This document shows positions 1 to 9,038 of a stretch of 21,279 nucleotides of DNA, piece by piece. The DNA is from Lachnospiraceae bacterium. Its GTDB lineage: Bacteria > Bacillota > Clostridia > Lachnospirales > Lachnospiraceae. Below the pieces are notes generated by a model. The model made no database searches. It was not told the origin of the DNA and saw nothing but the letters and a program-made list of their open reading frames with translations. The translations under genes were made by a program, and so were the position numbers. Position 1 is the first letter of the stretch. Each line of letters opens with the position of its first letter. The DNA lies in contig CAAFZP010000073.1 of assembly GCA_900767585.1 (NCBI GenBank), positions 1-21,279 of the forward strand. Reading direction: 5' to 3'.

Positions 1-738
1 AAAACGCAGGATAATGAAGAAAAATATGGACTGATTCAGGCGTTCAAGCTGCTTGTGAAGAACAAATATTATATGATGATCTGTGGGACATATATCTTGC
101 AGCAGTTGTATAGTGCAATGATTGGTGCTGGCTTATTTTATATGACATGGGTGCTCAAAAATAAAAATCTCTTCGGATGGTTTGCATGGGCGGTCAATAT
201 TCCTTTGATTATCGCGCTGATTTTCACACCGACATTGGTAGGAAAATGGAAGGGCATGTATAAACTGAATATGCGAGGCTATATGCTTGCTGTAATTGGC
301 AGGGCACTGGTTGTCGTGGCAGGTTATATCGGCAATGTGCCATTGATGCTTGTGTTTACAGCCGTTGCTGCACTCGGTCAGGGACCGTGGCAGGGCGATA
401 TGAACGCCGTGATTGCATCCTGTTCGGAATACACTTATCTCACGCAGGGAAAGCACGTCGATGGAACGATGTACTCGTGTACTTCGCTGGGCGTGAAGAT
501 TGGTGGAGGTATCGGAACTGCGGTTGTTGGATGGCTGATGGAACTGAGCGGCTATGTTGGAACAAATACGACACAGCCACAGTCTGCATTGGATATGATG
601 CAGTTTATGTATTTGTGGCTGCCGTTGATCTTCGATGTACTGATTCTGGTCATTCTTTCCAAGATGAATGTGGAAGCAGAAAACGAGCGGATAAAATTAC
701 AGAGGGGTATTGGTTCGGATATCCGTCATGAGATATAA
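1..738 (+). CDS. GPH-family sugar:cation symporter, C-terminal part (5' end outside window)
   Basis: Open from the first base; the 245 codons visible are the C-terminal half of a larger membrane transporter of the glycoside-pentoside-hexuronide:cation symporter family (MelB-like, inside the major facilitator fold). Several hydrophobic helices are visible, including one near visible residues 20-40 and a last one near 200-220, followed by a charged cytoplasmic tail. The loop with GKHVDGTMYS and the following glycine-rich GVKIGGGIGTA helix fit the conserved late cytoplasmic loop and helix of GPH carriers. The GTG at 55 is only an internal codon, since the reading frame continues upstream with coding-like sequence. 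The substrate cannot be told from this part. A strong bidirectional terminator follows 12 bases after the stop. Confidence 0.85.
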   Translation, partial: KTQDNEEKYGLIQAFKLLVKNKYYMMICGTYILQQLYSAMIGAGLFYMTWVLKNKNLFGWFAWAVNIPLIIALIFTPTLVGKWKGMYKLNMRGYMLAVIGRALVVVAGYIGNVPLMLVFTAVAALGQGPWQGDMNAVIASCSEYTYLTQGKHVDGTMYSCTSLGVKIGGGIGTAVVGWLMELSGYVGTNTTQPQSALDMMQFMYLWLPLIFDVLILVILSKMNVEAENERIKLQRGIGSDIRHEI

Positions 739-750
739 GAAGCTGGAAGG

Positions 751-790
751 CAAACAAAAAGCTGGGACAAAATTCCCAGCTTTTTGTTTG
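751..790. terminator. Bidirectional rho-independent terminator
   Basis: Perfect 17-bp stem (751-767 with 774-790) around a 6-base loop. The stem has a GC-rich inner part (GCTGGGA/TCCCAGC) and A-rich/T-rich outer arms, so either strand ends in a U tract. It lies between the convergent symporter and alr genes and can serve both. Confidence 0.9.
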
Positions 791-815
791 CTTATGTAAT
801 TACTTGCGCAACAAT

Positions 816-1985
816 TTACCCACGCAGCAGCAATTCCTTCTCGATCATCTTTCCATTCCGGTAATAGAATCTTGGAACCCGCTTGCTGACGGCACAGGTT
901 AATTCGTAAGGAATCGTGTTTGCCAGAGCAGCCATATCGTTGATGGAATTCTTCTTTCCAAAGATCTCAATCTCGCTGCCGACATCGACCTGCATCTTGT
1001 CAGTGAGATCAATCATACACATATCCATGCAGATCTTTCCGCGCTGGTAAACCGGACCTTCCTCCGACATCAGCGTGCAGCGGTTAGAGAGCGCACGGAA
1101 AAATCCGTCGGCGTAACCGTAAGGAATGACGCCCATACGTGTCGTCTTATCTGTGACATAGATGCCGCCGTAGCTGATTGCGGTACCGGCAGGGTAGGTC
1201 TTGATCGTGCTGACAGTCGTCTTTAAGCTCATGACTGGCTGGAGTCCAAGCTCATCTGCGAACTCTCCATATCCATATAACAAAAGTCCCGGTCTTACCA
1301 TATCAAGCCATGTTTCCGGATAGCGTGCAACCGCACCGGTATTGGCACAGTGGCGGATGGCGAACCGTCTGCCGAGTTTTTCCTCGACGCTTTTGATCAC
1401 ATCGGTAAATAATTGGAACTGATGCTCCGTGTAGGCTTTGCATGCATCGCCCGGCTCATCGGACACAGCAAAATGTGTAAAGATTCCTTCTGCGTAGAGC
1501 CCCGGAAGCGAGCAACCCTCGCAGATCCCTTCTACACCGGTATCAAAATAATCCCCGTCGCACAGATATCCAAGCCTTGACATTCCGGTGTCAACCTTGA
1601 TATGAATCTTCAACGTACCGCCGCATTTCACGGCTTCTTCACTGTATTCAAGTGCCTTTGCCTTACAGGTAACAGCCTGTGTGATGTTGTACTTAATCAG
1701 GCGGCTGACCTGCTCCTTTGGCGTATGTCCAAGAATCAGAATCGGCATGGTAATGTCATTTAAGCGAAGCTCAATCGCTTCGTCGATGCTGCTGACCGCC
1801 AGATAATCAGCACCAAGCTCCTGCAGCAGGCGGCTGACCTGTACGGAGCCATGTCCGTAGGCATCTGCCTTGACAACGCCTAAAAATTTGACATCTGCGC
1901 CAATGCGGTCACGCAATGTTTTATAGTTATGAGCAAGGGCATCCAAGTCGATTTCAGCCCATGTTCGTTTCAATGTGGAATCCAT
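816..1985 (-). CDS. alr: Alanine racemase
   Basis: PLP-dependent interconversion of L- and D-alanine, supplying D-Ala for peptidoglycan. The 389-residue protein has the usual length of the family. The N-terminal TIM-barrel domain carries the PLP lysine K39 in VKADAYGHG; R137 lies in GMSRLGY; the catalytic tyrosine of the other half-site is Y272 in AISYGG; the C-terminal beta domain contains CMDMCMIDLT. I chose the ATG at 1985 because an AGG-type ribosome site lies 8 bases upstream. A GTG three codons earlier (1994) would sit directly on that site. Single gene, convergent with the symporter and sharing its terminator. No alternative function is likely. Confidence 0.96.
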   Translation of the reverse strand: MDSTLKRTWAEIDLDALAHNYKTLRDRIGADVKFLGVVKADAYGHGSVQVSRLLQELGADYLAVSSIDEAIELRLNDITMPILILGHTPKEQVSRLIKYNITQAVTCKAKALEYSEEAVKCGGTLKIHIKVDTGMSRLGYLCDGDYFDTGVEGICEGCSLPGLYAEGIFTHFAVSDEPGDACKAYTEHQFQLFTDVIKSVEEKLGRRFAIRHCANTGAVARYPETWLDMVRPGLLLYGYGEFADELGLQPVMSLKTTVSTIKTYPAGTAISYGGIYVTDKTTRMGVIPYGYADGFFRALSNRCTLMSEEGPVYQRGKICMDMCMIDLTDKMQVDVGSEIEIFGKKNSINDMAALANTIPYELTCAVSKRVPRFYYRNGKMIEKELLLRG

Positions 1986-2075
1986 CTTTCGCACCTCGAT
2001 TATGCAATATTTGATTTTTATTTTAACACAAATTGACCGCAGAATCTATATTTCGTGAAAAATCTGTTTCCAATA

Positions 2076-2104
2076 TTGATGTGTGAAGATTCTTGGGATA
2101 AGAT
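2076..2104 (+). promoter_or_regulatory. Predicted sigma-A-type promoter
   Basis: TTGATG (2076-2081), 17-base spacer, TAAGAT (2099-2104), in the gap between the divergent alr and the small gene at 2188. Predicted start of transcription is near 2111. Seen by eye only. Confidence 0.45.
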
Positions 2105-2187
2105 AAGAACATAGAATAAACAACAAACATGATGCAGAACCGGGAATGGTATTTATAGTATTCCATGAAACAAGGAGGAAAAACGAG

Positions 2188-2514
2188 ATGGTTACAGGCG
2201 AGAAGATATTTGATCTGCCATTTTATAATGCAAAAGGAATTCTGACAGGTGGTGACATTTATGGACCACGTTACCGGATTGCAAAACTTACCGTAGAGGA
2301 AGCACCGGAGGAGGAAGGCGGAGAAGGAACAAAGACGGATTATTTCGATGTCTGTGTGTGGAATGCAGGTACATGTTTTGAGAAAACTCCGGAAGAGTGC
2401 AAGACGTACAAACGCTTCCCGTTTGATGCAGAAGGCAGGGAGGCAGTGATCACGTGGCTGAATGAGCAGATTCCGGAGAAGCAGTCAAGCAAAATGCAAC
2501 AATCGGTTCAATGA
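2188..2514 (+). CDS. Small acidic protein of unknown function (108 aa)
   Basis: I do not recognise this family. The start is the ATG at 2188, preceded by AAGGAGG with good spacing; an in-frame ATG at 2146 lacks such a site. No signal peptide or membrane segment is visible, so it is probably cytoplasmic. It begins MVTGEKIFDLPFYN, has a very acidic glutamate-rich stretch at about residues 36-47 (EEAPEEEGGEG), then an aromatic segment (DYFDVCVWNAG) and a C-terminal helix-like part with a lone ITWLNEQIP. The fold may be a small beta-rich domain, but this is a guess. Its 3' end overlaps the -35 of the predicted sbcD promoter, so it may be transcribed together with sbcDC by read-through. Confidence 0.75.
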   Translation: MVTGEKIFDLPFYNAKGILTGGDIYGPRYRIAKLTVEEAPEEEGGEGTKTDYFDVCVWNAGTCFEKTPEECKTYKRFPFDAEGREAVITWLNEQIPEKQSSKMQQSVQ

Positions 2515-2539
2515 CAGACATATAGTCATGCAGTATAAT
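2511..2539 (+). promoter_or_regulatory. Predicted promoter of sbcDC
   Basis: ATGACA (2511-2516), 17-base spacer, perfect TATAAT (2534-2539), about 50 bases before the sbcD start. The -35 overlaps the stop of the preceding small gene. Confidence 0.5.
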
Positions 2540-2588
2540 AAAAAAAGAATACGGTGTAACGGTACATTGGAAAAACAGGAGGGTGTGT

Positions 2589-3776
2589 ATGAGATTTTTA
2601 CATATAGCGGATCTACATCTGGGAAAATCACTGGATGATTTTGACCTGAAAGAAGACCAGCAGTATATTCTGAACCAGATTCTGGATATCGCTCAGGCAA
2701 AGGAAGTAGATGCGGTTTTGATTGCGGGGGATGTGTTCGACAAGGCGGTTCCGAGTGAGGGAGCGGTGCAGCTTCTGGATACATTTCTGCAGGCGCTTGC
2801 CAGCCGGAAGCTTCCGGTCTATATGATTAGTGGAAATCATGATTCGGACGAGCGGCTGAACTTCGGAAGCGGACTGTTTGAGGCAAATGATATCCATATC
2901 GCAGCAAAATATACAGGGAAGTTAGCTCATTACGTGGCAGAGGACGCTTATGGAGATGTGCATATTTATGCCCTTCCTTTTGTCAAGGCGTCCCAGGTAA
3001 GACGGTATTATCCGGACTTGGAGATTCACTCCTATGCGGATGCAGTGCGGGAAGTGCTGACACAGGCACAGATCAATCCGGACGCGAGAAATATCCTGGT
3101 GGCACATCAGTTTGTGTCCGGGAAAGATGCGGATCCGGAACTTGGCGGCTCGGAGAGCGTGATGACACAGCATGTCGGAACGGTGGAGAAAATCGGATAT
3201 GACTTATTTGACGCATTTAATTACGTGGCGCTTGGGCATATTCATTCTTCCCAGAGTGTCGGGCGGAATGAAATCCGGTATGCTGGCTCGCCACTCAAAT
3301 ATTCATTATCCGAGGCCGGTTCCATCAAACAGATTCCGGATGGAACAAGAAAACGGGATGGTGTAAAACAGGTTCCAATCGTCACAATCGATGGCGAAGG
3401 ACATGTGGAGATTGAGTTCGAGCAACTGAAACCGATGCGCGATCTGATTCATGTGCGAGGTGCATTTGCAGATATTATCGAGCAGGAGAACTTAGAAGCG
3501 GACACGCAGTGCTTTCTCTATGCGACACTCACGGATGAGGAGATTGTTCCAAATGCCATGCAAATTCTGCGGGAATATTATCCGAATGCAGTACATCTTG
3601 ATTATGATAATTCCCGGACACGAGGAAATGCTCATGCAGATGTGATTCGAGAGACGCAGAGCCGTTCTTATGAGGAGCTGATCGGGGATTTCTACCGTGA
3701 AATCTTTGACCGGGATATGGACGAAGAAGAGATGGTGATGATGATGGAAGCTGCAAAGGAGGCTGGGATTCTATGA
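2589..3776 (+). CDS. sbcD: Exonuclease subunit SbcD (Mre11-like nuclease)
   Basis: Nuclease subunit of the SbcCD complex, which opens DNA hairpins and trims protein-blocked or broken ends during repair. The 395 residues show the calcineurin-like phosphoesterase metal motifs in order: D8-x-H10 in IADLHLGK, D48 in AGDVFD, N83-H84-D85 in SGNHD, H173 in VAHQF, and GHIH around 216-219. The C-terminal capping domain follows, ending in an acidic, methionine-rich tail (DEEEMVMMMEAA). The ATG at 2589 follows AGGAGGG at close spacing. An in-frame GTG two codons earlier overlaps that site and was not used. The stop overlaps the sbcC start by 4 bases (ATGA), so the subunits are translationally coupled. 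Confidence 0.96.
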   Translation: MRFLHIADLHLGKSLDDFDLKEDQQYILNQILDIAQAKEVDAVLIAGDVFDKAVPSEGAVQLLDTFLQALASRKLPVYMISGNHDSDERLNFGSGLFEANDIHIAAKYTGKLAHYVAEDAYGDVHIYALPFVKASQVRRYYPDLEIHSYADAVREVLTQAQINPDARNILVAHQFVSGKDADPELGGSESVMTQHVGTVEKIGYDLFDAFNYVALGHIHSSQSVGRNEIRYAGSPLKYSLSEAGSIKQIPDGTRKRDGVKQVPIVTIDGEGHVEIEFEQLKPMRDLIHVRGAFADIIEQENLEADTQCFLYATLTDEEIVPNAMQILREYYPNAVHLDYDNSRTRGNAHADVIRETQSRSYEELIGDFYREIFDRDMDEEEMVMMMEAAKEAGIL

Positions 3777-6700
3777 AACCAAAGATGCTTGTCATGCAGG
3801 GCTTTGGCCCTTATGTAGAAAAAACAGAGATTGATTTCTCGAAGTTTGAACAGGAGGGGCTGTTCCTGATTTGTGGAGATACCGGTGCCGGCAAGACGAT
3901 GATTTTCGATGCAATCTGCTATGCGTTGTACGGGGAGACGAGTGGCGATTACCGCGATGAGAAGAATCTGAAGAGCGAGTATGTGGATGTGAAGGCGAAG
4001 AGCTTCGTGGATTTTTATTTTGAGCATCAGGGAAAGGATTACCATATCTACCGGGAACCAAGTTATCAGTATGAGAATCGAAATGGCAAAATAACCGATA
4101 ATGCAGAGAAGGTAATCTTCTACCAGCCGGATGGTTCCACAATCGAGAATGTAAAACAGGTCGATGGCACGAAAAGCCAGCCGGGCGCGATTCCGGAGCT
4201 TCTGAACATCAATGTCAACCAGTTCAAGCAGGTGGCGATGATCGCGCAGGGAGAATTCTGGAAGCTGTTAAATGCAAGTACAGCTGACCGGACAGCCATT
4301 CTTCGGAATATTTTTCAGACCGGAAGCTATAAGGCGTTGGAATTCAAATTGAAGAGCCGTATGGATGCAAGTGACAAACAGAAACAGACGATTGCACAGA
4401 CGATTACCGAGGCGTTCGATGATGTGCAGGTGCCGGAGGATGGAGGAAAGTCAACCCTGGCTGATGTAGATCAGACAGATGCAGATAACCAGCCATTCAC
4501 CCCGGCACAGAAGATTGTAGATTTGCAGGAGAAACTGCAGAATCTGGATAAGAAAAAAGATAAAACTGTCTGGAACATCGAAGATATGCTTGTATGGCTG
4601 GAGGAAATCCTGCAGGAAGATAAGGCGCAGGAAGCAGGAAAGCAGGCGCAGCTAAAGGATGTAGAGGAGACACTACGCCATCTGCAGGACAGGCTTGCGA
4701 CCGCACAGATAAACAATGAGATTTTCGTAAGCTATCTCAAAGCGAAGGAAGCACTGGCTCTTCTGGATGAACAGAAAGATGCGTATGCGGACAGACAGGC
4801 AACGCTGGAACGCTATAAGCAGGCAACCTATAAGGTAAAGCCGGACTATGTGGCATGGCAGACAAAACAGGCGGAATGCGCGCAGACGAGACAGCAGATC
4901 GAAGCGGGACAGGTCCGGATCGCAGAGTGTGAGAAGCGTGTGGCACAGGCAGATGCAGGTGTGACCGAAGCGGAGAAGCTGCGTCCGGAAGCAGATGCCT
5001 GTCAGCAGAAAATCCGTAAGATTCAGGAAGAAGAAAATGATTATAAGAGTCGGGAAGAATTGAAACAACGGAACCTGGATATTCAGGCGCAGCAGACAAC
5101 ATTGCAGCAGAGAGAGGCTGCGCTTGTTGCAGAAGAACAGGCGTTGCAGAACAAGATCCGGAACCTGCTTGCGAGAAAGCAGCAGTTAGCCGGAAAACCG
5201 GATGAACTTTATAAAGAAAAGGAAATCTATAAGGATTTTCAGGGCATGAAGGATAAGACAGACGAGATTGCGGATGTGGAGATTCCGGCATGGGAGGCGA
5301 AAAAGCAGGCGCATCAGGCTGCGGCTCACAGCTATATGGCATGTCGGGAAGTGTATGAAAATGCAAGGGAAGCGTATGACCGGGCTGACCGGTTGTATCG
5401 CGCGAACCTGATCGGGATTCTGGCACAGAACCTAAGCGAGGGCGATGCCTGTCCGGTCTGCGGTTCCACACATCATGAGCATCTGGCACCGCTTGTGGAA
5501 GCGTCCGTGACTGAGGAACGCTGGAAGGCGCTAAAGCAGGAAGAAGAGACGAAGTTACAGGGAATGAACGCAGCTATGAACAAAGCAACTGCGTGTAAGG
5601 AAAGCTTGCAAGCACAGGAAATCCAGTTGGAAAAGGATATTCGCATCTGCATGAAAGCGGTGTCGGTTAAGCATGCTTCAAATCTTGAAGAACTGGTCGA
5701 AGTATTTCATGACCAGCGGACACTGCTTATGGATAACTTGAAGCAGCAGGAAGCAAAGGTGTCGGACTTGCAGCAAAGCTGCAATCAGTTGAAAGAGACG
5801 GAACAGGCACTGCAGTCTGCACAGAGTGAAGAGACCGCCCGGCTTGCGTATGTGAGGAATCAGCTTGCCCAGGAGAAACAGGCATTGGCCGCGAAGCAGG
5901 CAGAGACGAAGGCGAAGCTGGAGAAACTGCAGGCGCTTGCCTTCCCGGATTGGAATACAGCGAAGAACGAAAGCAATCTTGCTATGCAACGTTTAAATCA
6001 GATCAATAAAGAGATTGAGACAGCCGCCGAGGCAAAGCGGCAGGCAGAGGATGCAAAGACCCGCATATTGGCAGAGGTGGAGACAAAACGCAAATTGATT
6101 TCGAAACAGAAACAGGATGCGAAATATCTGCAGGAAGTGTTCGAAGCGAAGCTGGCAGAGTGTCGGTTCGAGACAGTGGAAAATTTGCAGGCATATATTG
6201 TCTCTGATGTGCAGATACAGACCATAGAGAAGCAGATTGCAGATTACGCAAAGCGGGTTGCAGAAGTAACTGCAAAGGTGAACCAGTTAGAGACGGATAA
6301 TCACGCGAAGGAACTGGAACCGGTTGATCTGGAAGCTTTGCGGGAGGGGCTGGATGCACAGCGAGTGAAGGTAGAATCGGTCAGAGCCGAGCTGCAGACT
6401 ATTACCTTCCGTATACAGAATAACCGGGCAAAACACCAAAAGATCGAGGAGAATAAGTCCGGGTATGAGAAGGCGGAAAAGGAGAATACTTTGAGTAGCC
6501 GTCTGTATAATCTGGTATCCGGGCAGGCAAGAACGAAAAAAGGAAAGATCACATTTGAGCAGTATATTCAGGCAGCTGGCTTTGACAGTATCATAGATGC
6601 AGCCAATATCCACCTGAAGCCGATGAGTGAGAAGCAGTTTGAACTCTTTCGAAAGAAAGGGGCGCTCAGCATGCAGAGCAATAATTTCCTGGATCTCGAA

Positions 6701-7036
6701 GTGCTCGATATCAACACAGGCAAGCGGCGTCCGGTCGGAAATCTGTCCGGTGGTGAGAGCTTTAAGGCATCCCTTTCGCTGGCACTTGGACTGTCGGATA
6801 CAATCGCACAAAACAGAGGTGGAATTCAGATGGATGCGCTTTTCGTCGATGAGGGTTTTGGCACGCTGGATAACAAGTCTCTGGATGAGACAAAAGCTGC
6901 GCTGTTGAGCCTGTCAGGCAAGAACAAACTGGTCGGTATCATCAGTCATCGTGATGAATTGATGGATATCCCACAGAAACTGATTGTTACAAAAGAGCAG
7001 GATGGAAGCCATATCCGGATGGAGACGGAGCTTTAG
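3773..7036 (+). CDS. sbcC: Exonuclease subunit SbcC (Rad50-like SMC ATPase)
   Basis: ATPase and DNA-tethering subunit of SbcCD. The 1087-residue protein has the Rad50/SMC layout. An N-terminal ATPase half carries Walker A GDTGAGKT at 35-42. A long glutamine- and alanine-rich coiled coil follows, broken by the zinc hook CPVC (C560 and C563), after which the coil returns. The C-terminal ATPase half has the signature LSGGE (991-995), Walker B FVDEGFGTLD (D1026, E1027) and the H-loop histidine H1059 in ISHRDE. All catalytic positions I can place are present. The 4-base overlap with sbcD marks an operon. Many antisense reading frames lie across this gene; they are by-products of its composition. 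A hairpin terminator follows. Confidence 0.96.
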   Translation: MKPKMLVMQGFGPYVEKTEIDFSKFEQEGLFLICGDTGAGKTMIFDAICYALYGETSGDYRDEKNLKSEYVDVKAKSFVDFYFEHQGKDYHIYREPSYQYENRNGKITDNAEKVIFYQPDGSTIENVKQVDGTKSQPGAIPELLNINVNQFKQVAMIAQGEFWKLLNASTADRTAILRNIFQTGSYKALEFKLKSRMDASDKQKQTIAQTITEAFDDVQVPEDGGKSTLADVDQTDADNQPFTPAQKIVDLQEKLQNLDKKKDKTVWNIEDMLVWLEEILQEDKAQEAGKQAQLKDVEETLRHLQDRLATAQINNEIFVSYLKAKEALALLDEQKDAYADRQATLERYKQATYKVKPDYVAWQTKQAECAQTRQQIEAGQVRIAECEKRVAQADAGVTEAEKLRPEADACQQKIRKIQEEENDYKSREELKQRNLDIQAQQTTLQQREAALVAEEQALQNKIRNLLARKQQLAGKPDELYKEKEIYKDFQGMKDKTDEIADVEIPAWEAKKQAHQAAAHSYMACREVYENAREAYDRADRLYRANLIGILAQNLSEGDACPVCGSTHHEHLAPLVEASVTEERWKALKQEEETKLQGMNAAMNKATACKESLQAQEIQLEKDIRICMKAVSVKHASNLEELVEVFHDQRTLLMDNLKQQEAKVSDLQQSCNQLKETEQALQSAQSEETARLAYVRNQLAQEKQALAAKQAETKAKLEKLQALAFPDWNTAKNESNLAMQRLNQINKEIETAAEAKRQAEDAKTRILAEVETKRKLISKQKQDAKYLQEVFEAKLAECRFETVENLQAYIVSDVQIQTIEKQIADYAKRVAEVTAKVNQLETDNHAKELEPVDLEALREGLDAQRVKVESVRAELQTITFRIQNNRAKHQKIEENKSGYEKAEKENTLSSRLYNLVSGQARTKKGKITFEQYIQAAGFDSIIDAANIHLKPMSEKQFELFRKKGALSMQSNNFLDLEVLDINTGKRRPVGNLSGGESFKASLSLALGLSDTIAQNRGGIQMDALFVDEGFGTLDNKSLDETKAALLSLSGKNKLVGIISHRDELMDIPQKLIVTKEQDGSHIRMETEL

Positions 7037-7045
7037 GAGAAAAAA

Positions 7046-7096
7046 AGAAACTCCCCCGTGCCAGTCAGTAGATATGCCGGCAATAGGGGAGTTTCT
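7046..7096. terminator. Rho-independent terminator between convergent genes
   Basis: Perfect 11-bp stem (7046-7056 with 7086-7096: AGAAACTCCCC/GGGGAGTTTCT) with a 29-base loop that holds a further TGCC/GGCA pairing. On the minus strand the stem is followed by a run of seven Ts, so it best serves the epimerase gene. On the plus strand only a weak U tract follows, so termination of sbcC is less certain. Confidence 0.75.
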
Positions 7097-7109
7097 GAAA
7101 AAACTTCAA

Positions 7110-8003
7110 TTACTCATGAAACTCAATGGTATATGTATGTACCGCATCGGTGTTTGCGTCTAGTCTCTGTTCGCCCGGCTTCACAGCCAGATCTCCGGTA
7201 AAATCCATGTTATCGGTGCGACCAAGCCAAGGCTCTAAGCAGACATACGGACCATCCGGTTTTGACCAAATTCCGACATATGGGAAGTCTGTGCAGGTAA
7301 GTGTGACGAATGGTTTTTTATCCGCGTCGACGATTCCGACACTCGGAAGTTGTCCGTCCTCGAAGACCAGCGCGTCGTTGTCGAACAGGGTATCTGTGAC
7401 AGGAACATAGGCGTTACCGGCATCGTTGAATGGATAACTCTGACTCGTATCGGCAAGTCCGGAACCTGCTGCATCAAGCAGGAGATAGTGACGTGCATTT
7501 GAATCCGGCAGGACGATGGAGTATTCGCTCCGCGCATGGCCCGGTGCAATCTGGAATCCCGGATGTCCGCCGATGGAATATAACATTTCGCTTGAACCAA
7601 GATTTTTCACTGTCCATGTGACATGGAGGAGACGTGGATTTTCTGCATCGAAACTGTGCGTAATCAGCAGTTCAAATTCAAATGGATAGATCGCGAGTGT
7701 CTCATCCGAGTACATAAGTTTGTGTGTGATAGAATTCGCAGTTTCCTCGATGCAGGAAAATTCCGCATCGCGCGCGAATCCATGTTGTGTCTTCATGGCG
7801 TAGGTATTTCCGTTATAACGGTAGGTTCCGCCCTTGACTTTGCCGACAAATGGGAACAGCACCGGTGCATGACGGTTCCATATCGCCGGATCGGCACACC
7901 AAATTCGCTCGAAATCCTGTGTTTTATCATAGACACTTGTAAGTTCGGCACCGTGGTCGGATACCGTGACTTTAAGATAATCATTTTCAATCGTATGCAA
8001 CAT
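7110..8003 (-). CDS. Aldose 1-epimerase family protein (LacX-like mutarotase)
   Basis: Predicted to interconvert alpha and beta anomers of an aldose, or to bind a sugar phosphate, in the cytoplasm. The 297 residues fit the galactose mutarotase-like beta-sandwich. Visible family motifs are NRHAPVLFPFVG with H45, QHGFARD (H74-D79), GGHPGF with H147, and the probable general base E257 in CLEPW. The start follows a strong AGGAGG site. The motif pattern is closer to the LacX/YeaD-like branch than to classical GalM, so the true substrate is open. It starts 11 bases after the DUF3137 gene on the same strand and so is probably the last gene of that transcript, which is a different job from its neighbours. 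Confidence 0.88.
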   Translation of the reverse strand: MLHTIENDYLKVTVSDHGAELTSVYDKTQDFERIWCADPAIWNRHAPVLFPFVGKVKGGTYRYNGNTYAMKTQHGFARDAEFSCIEETANSITHKLMYSDETLAIYPFEFELLITHSFDAENPRLLHVTWTVKNLGSSEMLYSIGGHPGFQIAPGHARSEYSIVLPDSNARHYLLLDAAGSGLADTSQSYPFNDAGNAYVPVTDTLFDNDALVFEDGQLPSVGIVDADKKPFVTLTCTDFPYVGIWSKPDGPYVCLEPWLGRTDNMDFTGDLAVKPGEQRLDANTDAVHTYTIEFHE

Positions 8004-8014
8004 GTTGATACCTC

Positions 8015-8986
8015 CTAAAACAAATTTTCTTTTGTAAGCATCTCATCGACGATATTCAAAATTGCATTCAGCTCATAGCGGAAACGTTGACGCGCTTCAT
8101 CAAGAAAACTGTCATTCTTTTTGATTTTTCCAAGCTCGAATAAATCTACGCCATTGTTTAATGCGAGAGTGACAACGTTTTGCTCGAATTCAATATTCGT
8201 ATATCCGTTTACAATCGTATCTGCTTGCACGATATGTTCCATAAACTGTGGTGTCAGAATATAAAAGGCAAGCTGTGGATCGGACGTGTCAACCTTGAAT
8301 TGCTGGTTAAACTGTGCATTTTCAGTCTCAATCGTACTCCGGTCGATGTTGAACAGATCGGCGGCACCATTGACGATGCCGGAGAAAAATCCTTTCTCTT
8401 TGCGTGGATTTCTGCGTTCCCGGATGCGGACGTAGCCATTTAAAGGCTGGCGGAGTGCCAGATTGATCACTGGACCGCGGAATACGGTATCGTAAGTAGT
8501 CGTGGAATTGCCGTCGCTGTCGGTCGTATCCCGTTCAATCTCGAGATGGAGATCGCAATACGTGATCGGTACGCCGTGGTAAGTGCCGCTGATGTAGTCG
8601 GATCCACTGGAACGGTCGTAGCTTGGCAGGATACCGCAATGCTTGATAAAGTCCGGATTAAAATACTGGTTCGGATTGTATTGCAAAATGTTGATGCGTT
8701 CCGCAATGATTTCCCGCACAACGGTCTGTCCGACGAGTTCTTTCATTTCGTCGATTCGTTTGTTTGAACGCTCAATATATTTTGCGGAAAAAACCATAGC
8801 CACAATGCCCACAAGCAGAATACAGATGCCAAGCCCGGTATTTCCGGATTGAATCGTGGAGATCCCGCACATGATGATGCCCATGGACAAAATCAGAAAT
8901 ATGGGTGTCAGGATAAATGAAATGCGTTTGCTTCTCTGGCTTGCCGCAAGCGTTGATAAAAGTTCTTTGTCATTTGAATTTGCCAT
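8015..8986 (-). CDS. DUF3137-type membrane protein
   Basis: Family of unknown function. The 323 residues begin with a charged cytoplasmic stretch, then two hydrophobic helices (about 22-42 and 50-68), then a long soluble domain. This domain contains GILPSYDRSSGSDYISGTYHGVP (113-140 region), a strand-rich centre, NGYVRIRERRNPRKE (183-197), and a C-terminal helical tail DEARQRFRYELNAIL ending in TKENLF. The family name rests on my recognition of this pattern, not on a search. A damaged paralogue lies 52 bases upstream on the same strand. The ribosome site (GAGG) is 13 bases from the ATG, rather far. The gene is back to back with the kinase operon that starts at 9963; a functional link is inference only. 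Confidence 0.8.
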   Translation of the reverse strand: MANSNDKELLSTLAASQRSKRISFILTPIFLILSMGIIMCGISTIQSGNTGLGICILLVGIVAMVFSAKYIERSNKRIDEMKELVGQTVVREIIAERINILQYNPNQYFNPDFIKHCGILPSYDRSSGSDYISGTYHGVPITYCDLHLEIERDTTDSDGNSTTTYDTVFRGPVINLALRQPLNGYVRIRERRNPRKEKGFFSGIVNGAADLFNIDRSTIETENAQFNQQFKVDTSDPQLAFYILTPQFMEHIVQADTIVNGYTNIEFEQNVVTLALNNGVDLFELGKIKKNDSFLDEARQRFRYELNAILNIVDEMLTKENLF

Positions 8987-9038
8987 AATTTGTGATATAC
9001 CTCATTTCGTTTTAAATGTCTGTTTATGAAACGTCTGC

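Noticed and set aside
4471..6811. Several long antisense and alternate-frame open frames inside sbcC, up to 250 codons
   Set aside because: They lie over a strongly supported coding gene, are serine/proline/cysteine-rich or leucine-rich shadows of its glutamine/alanine coiled-coil codons, and lack ribosome sites.
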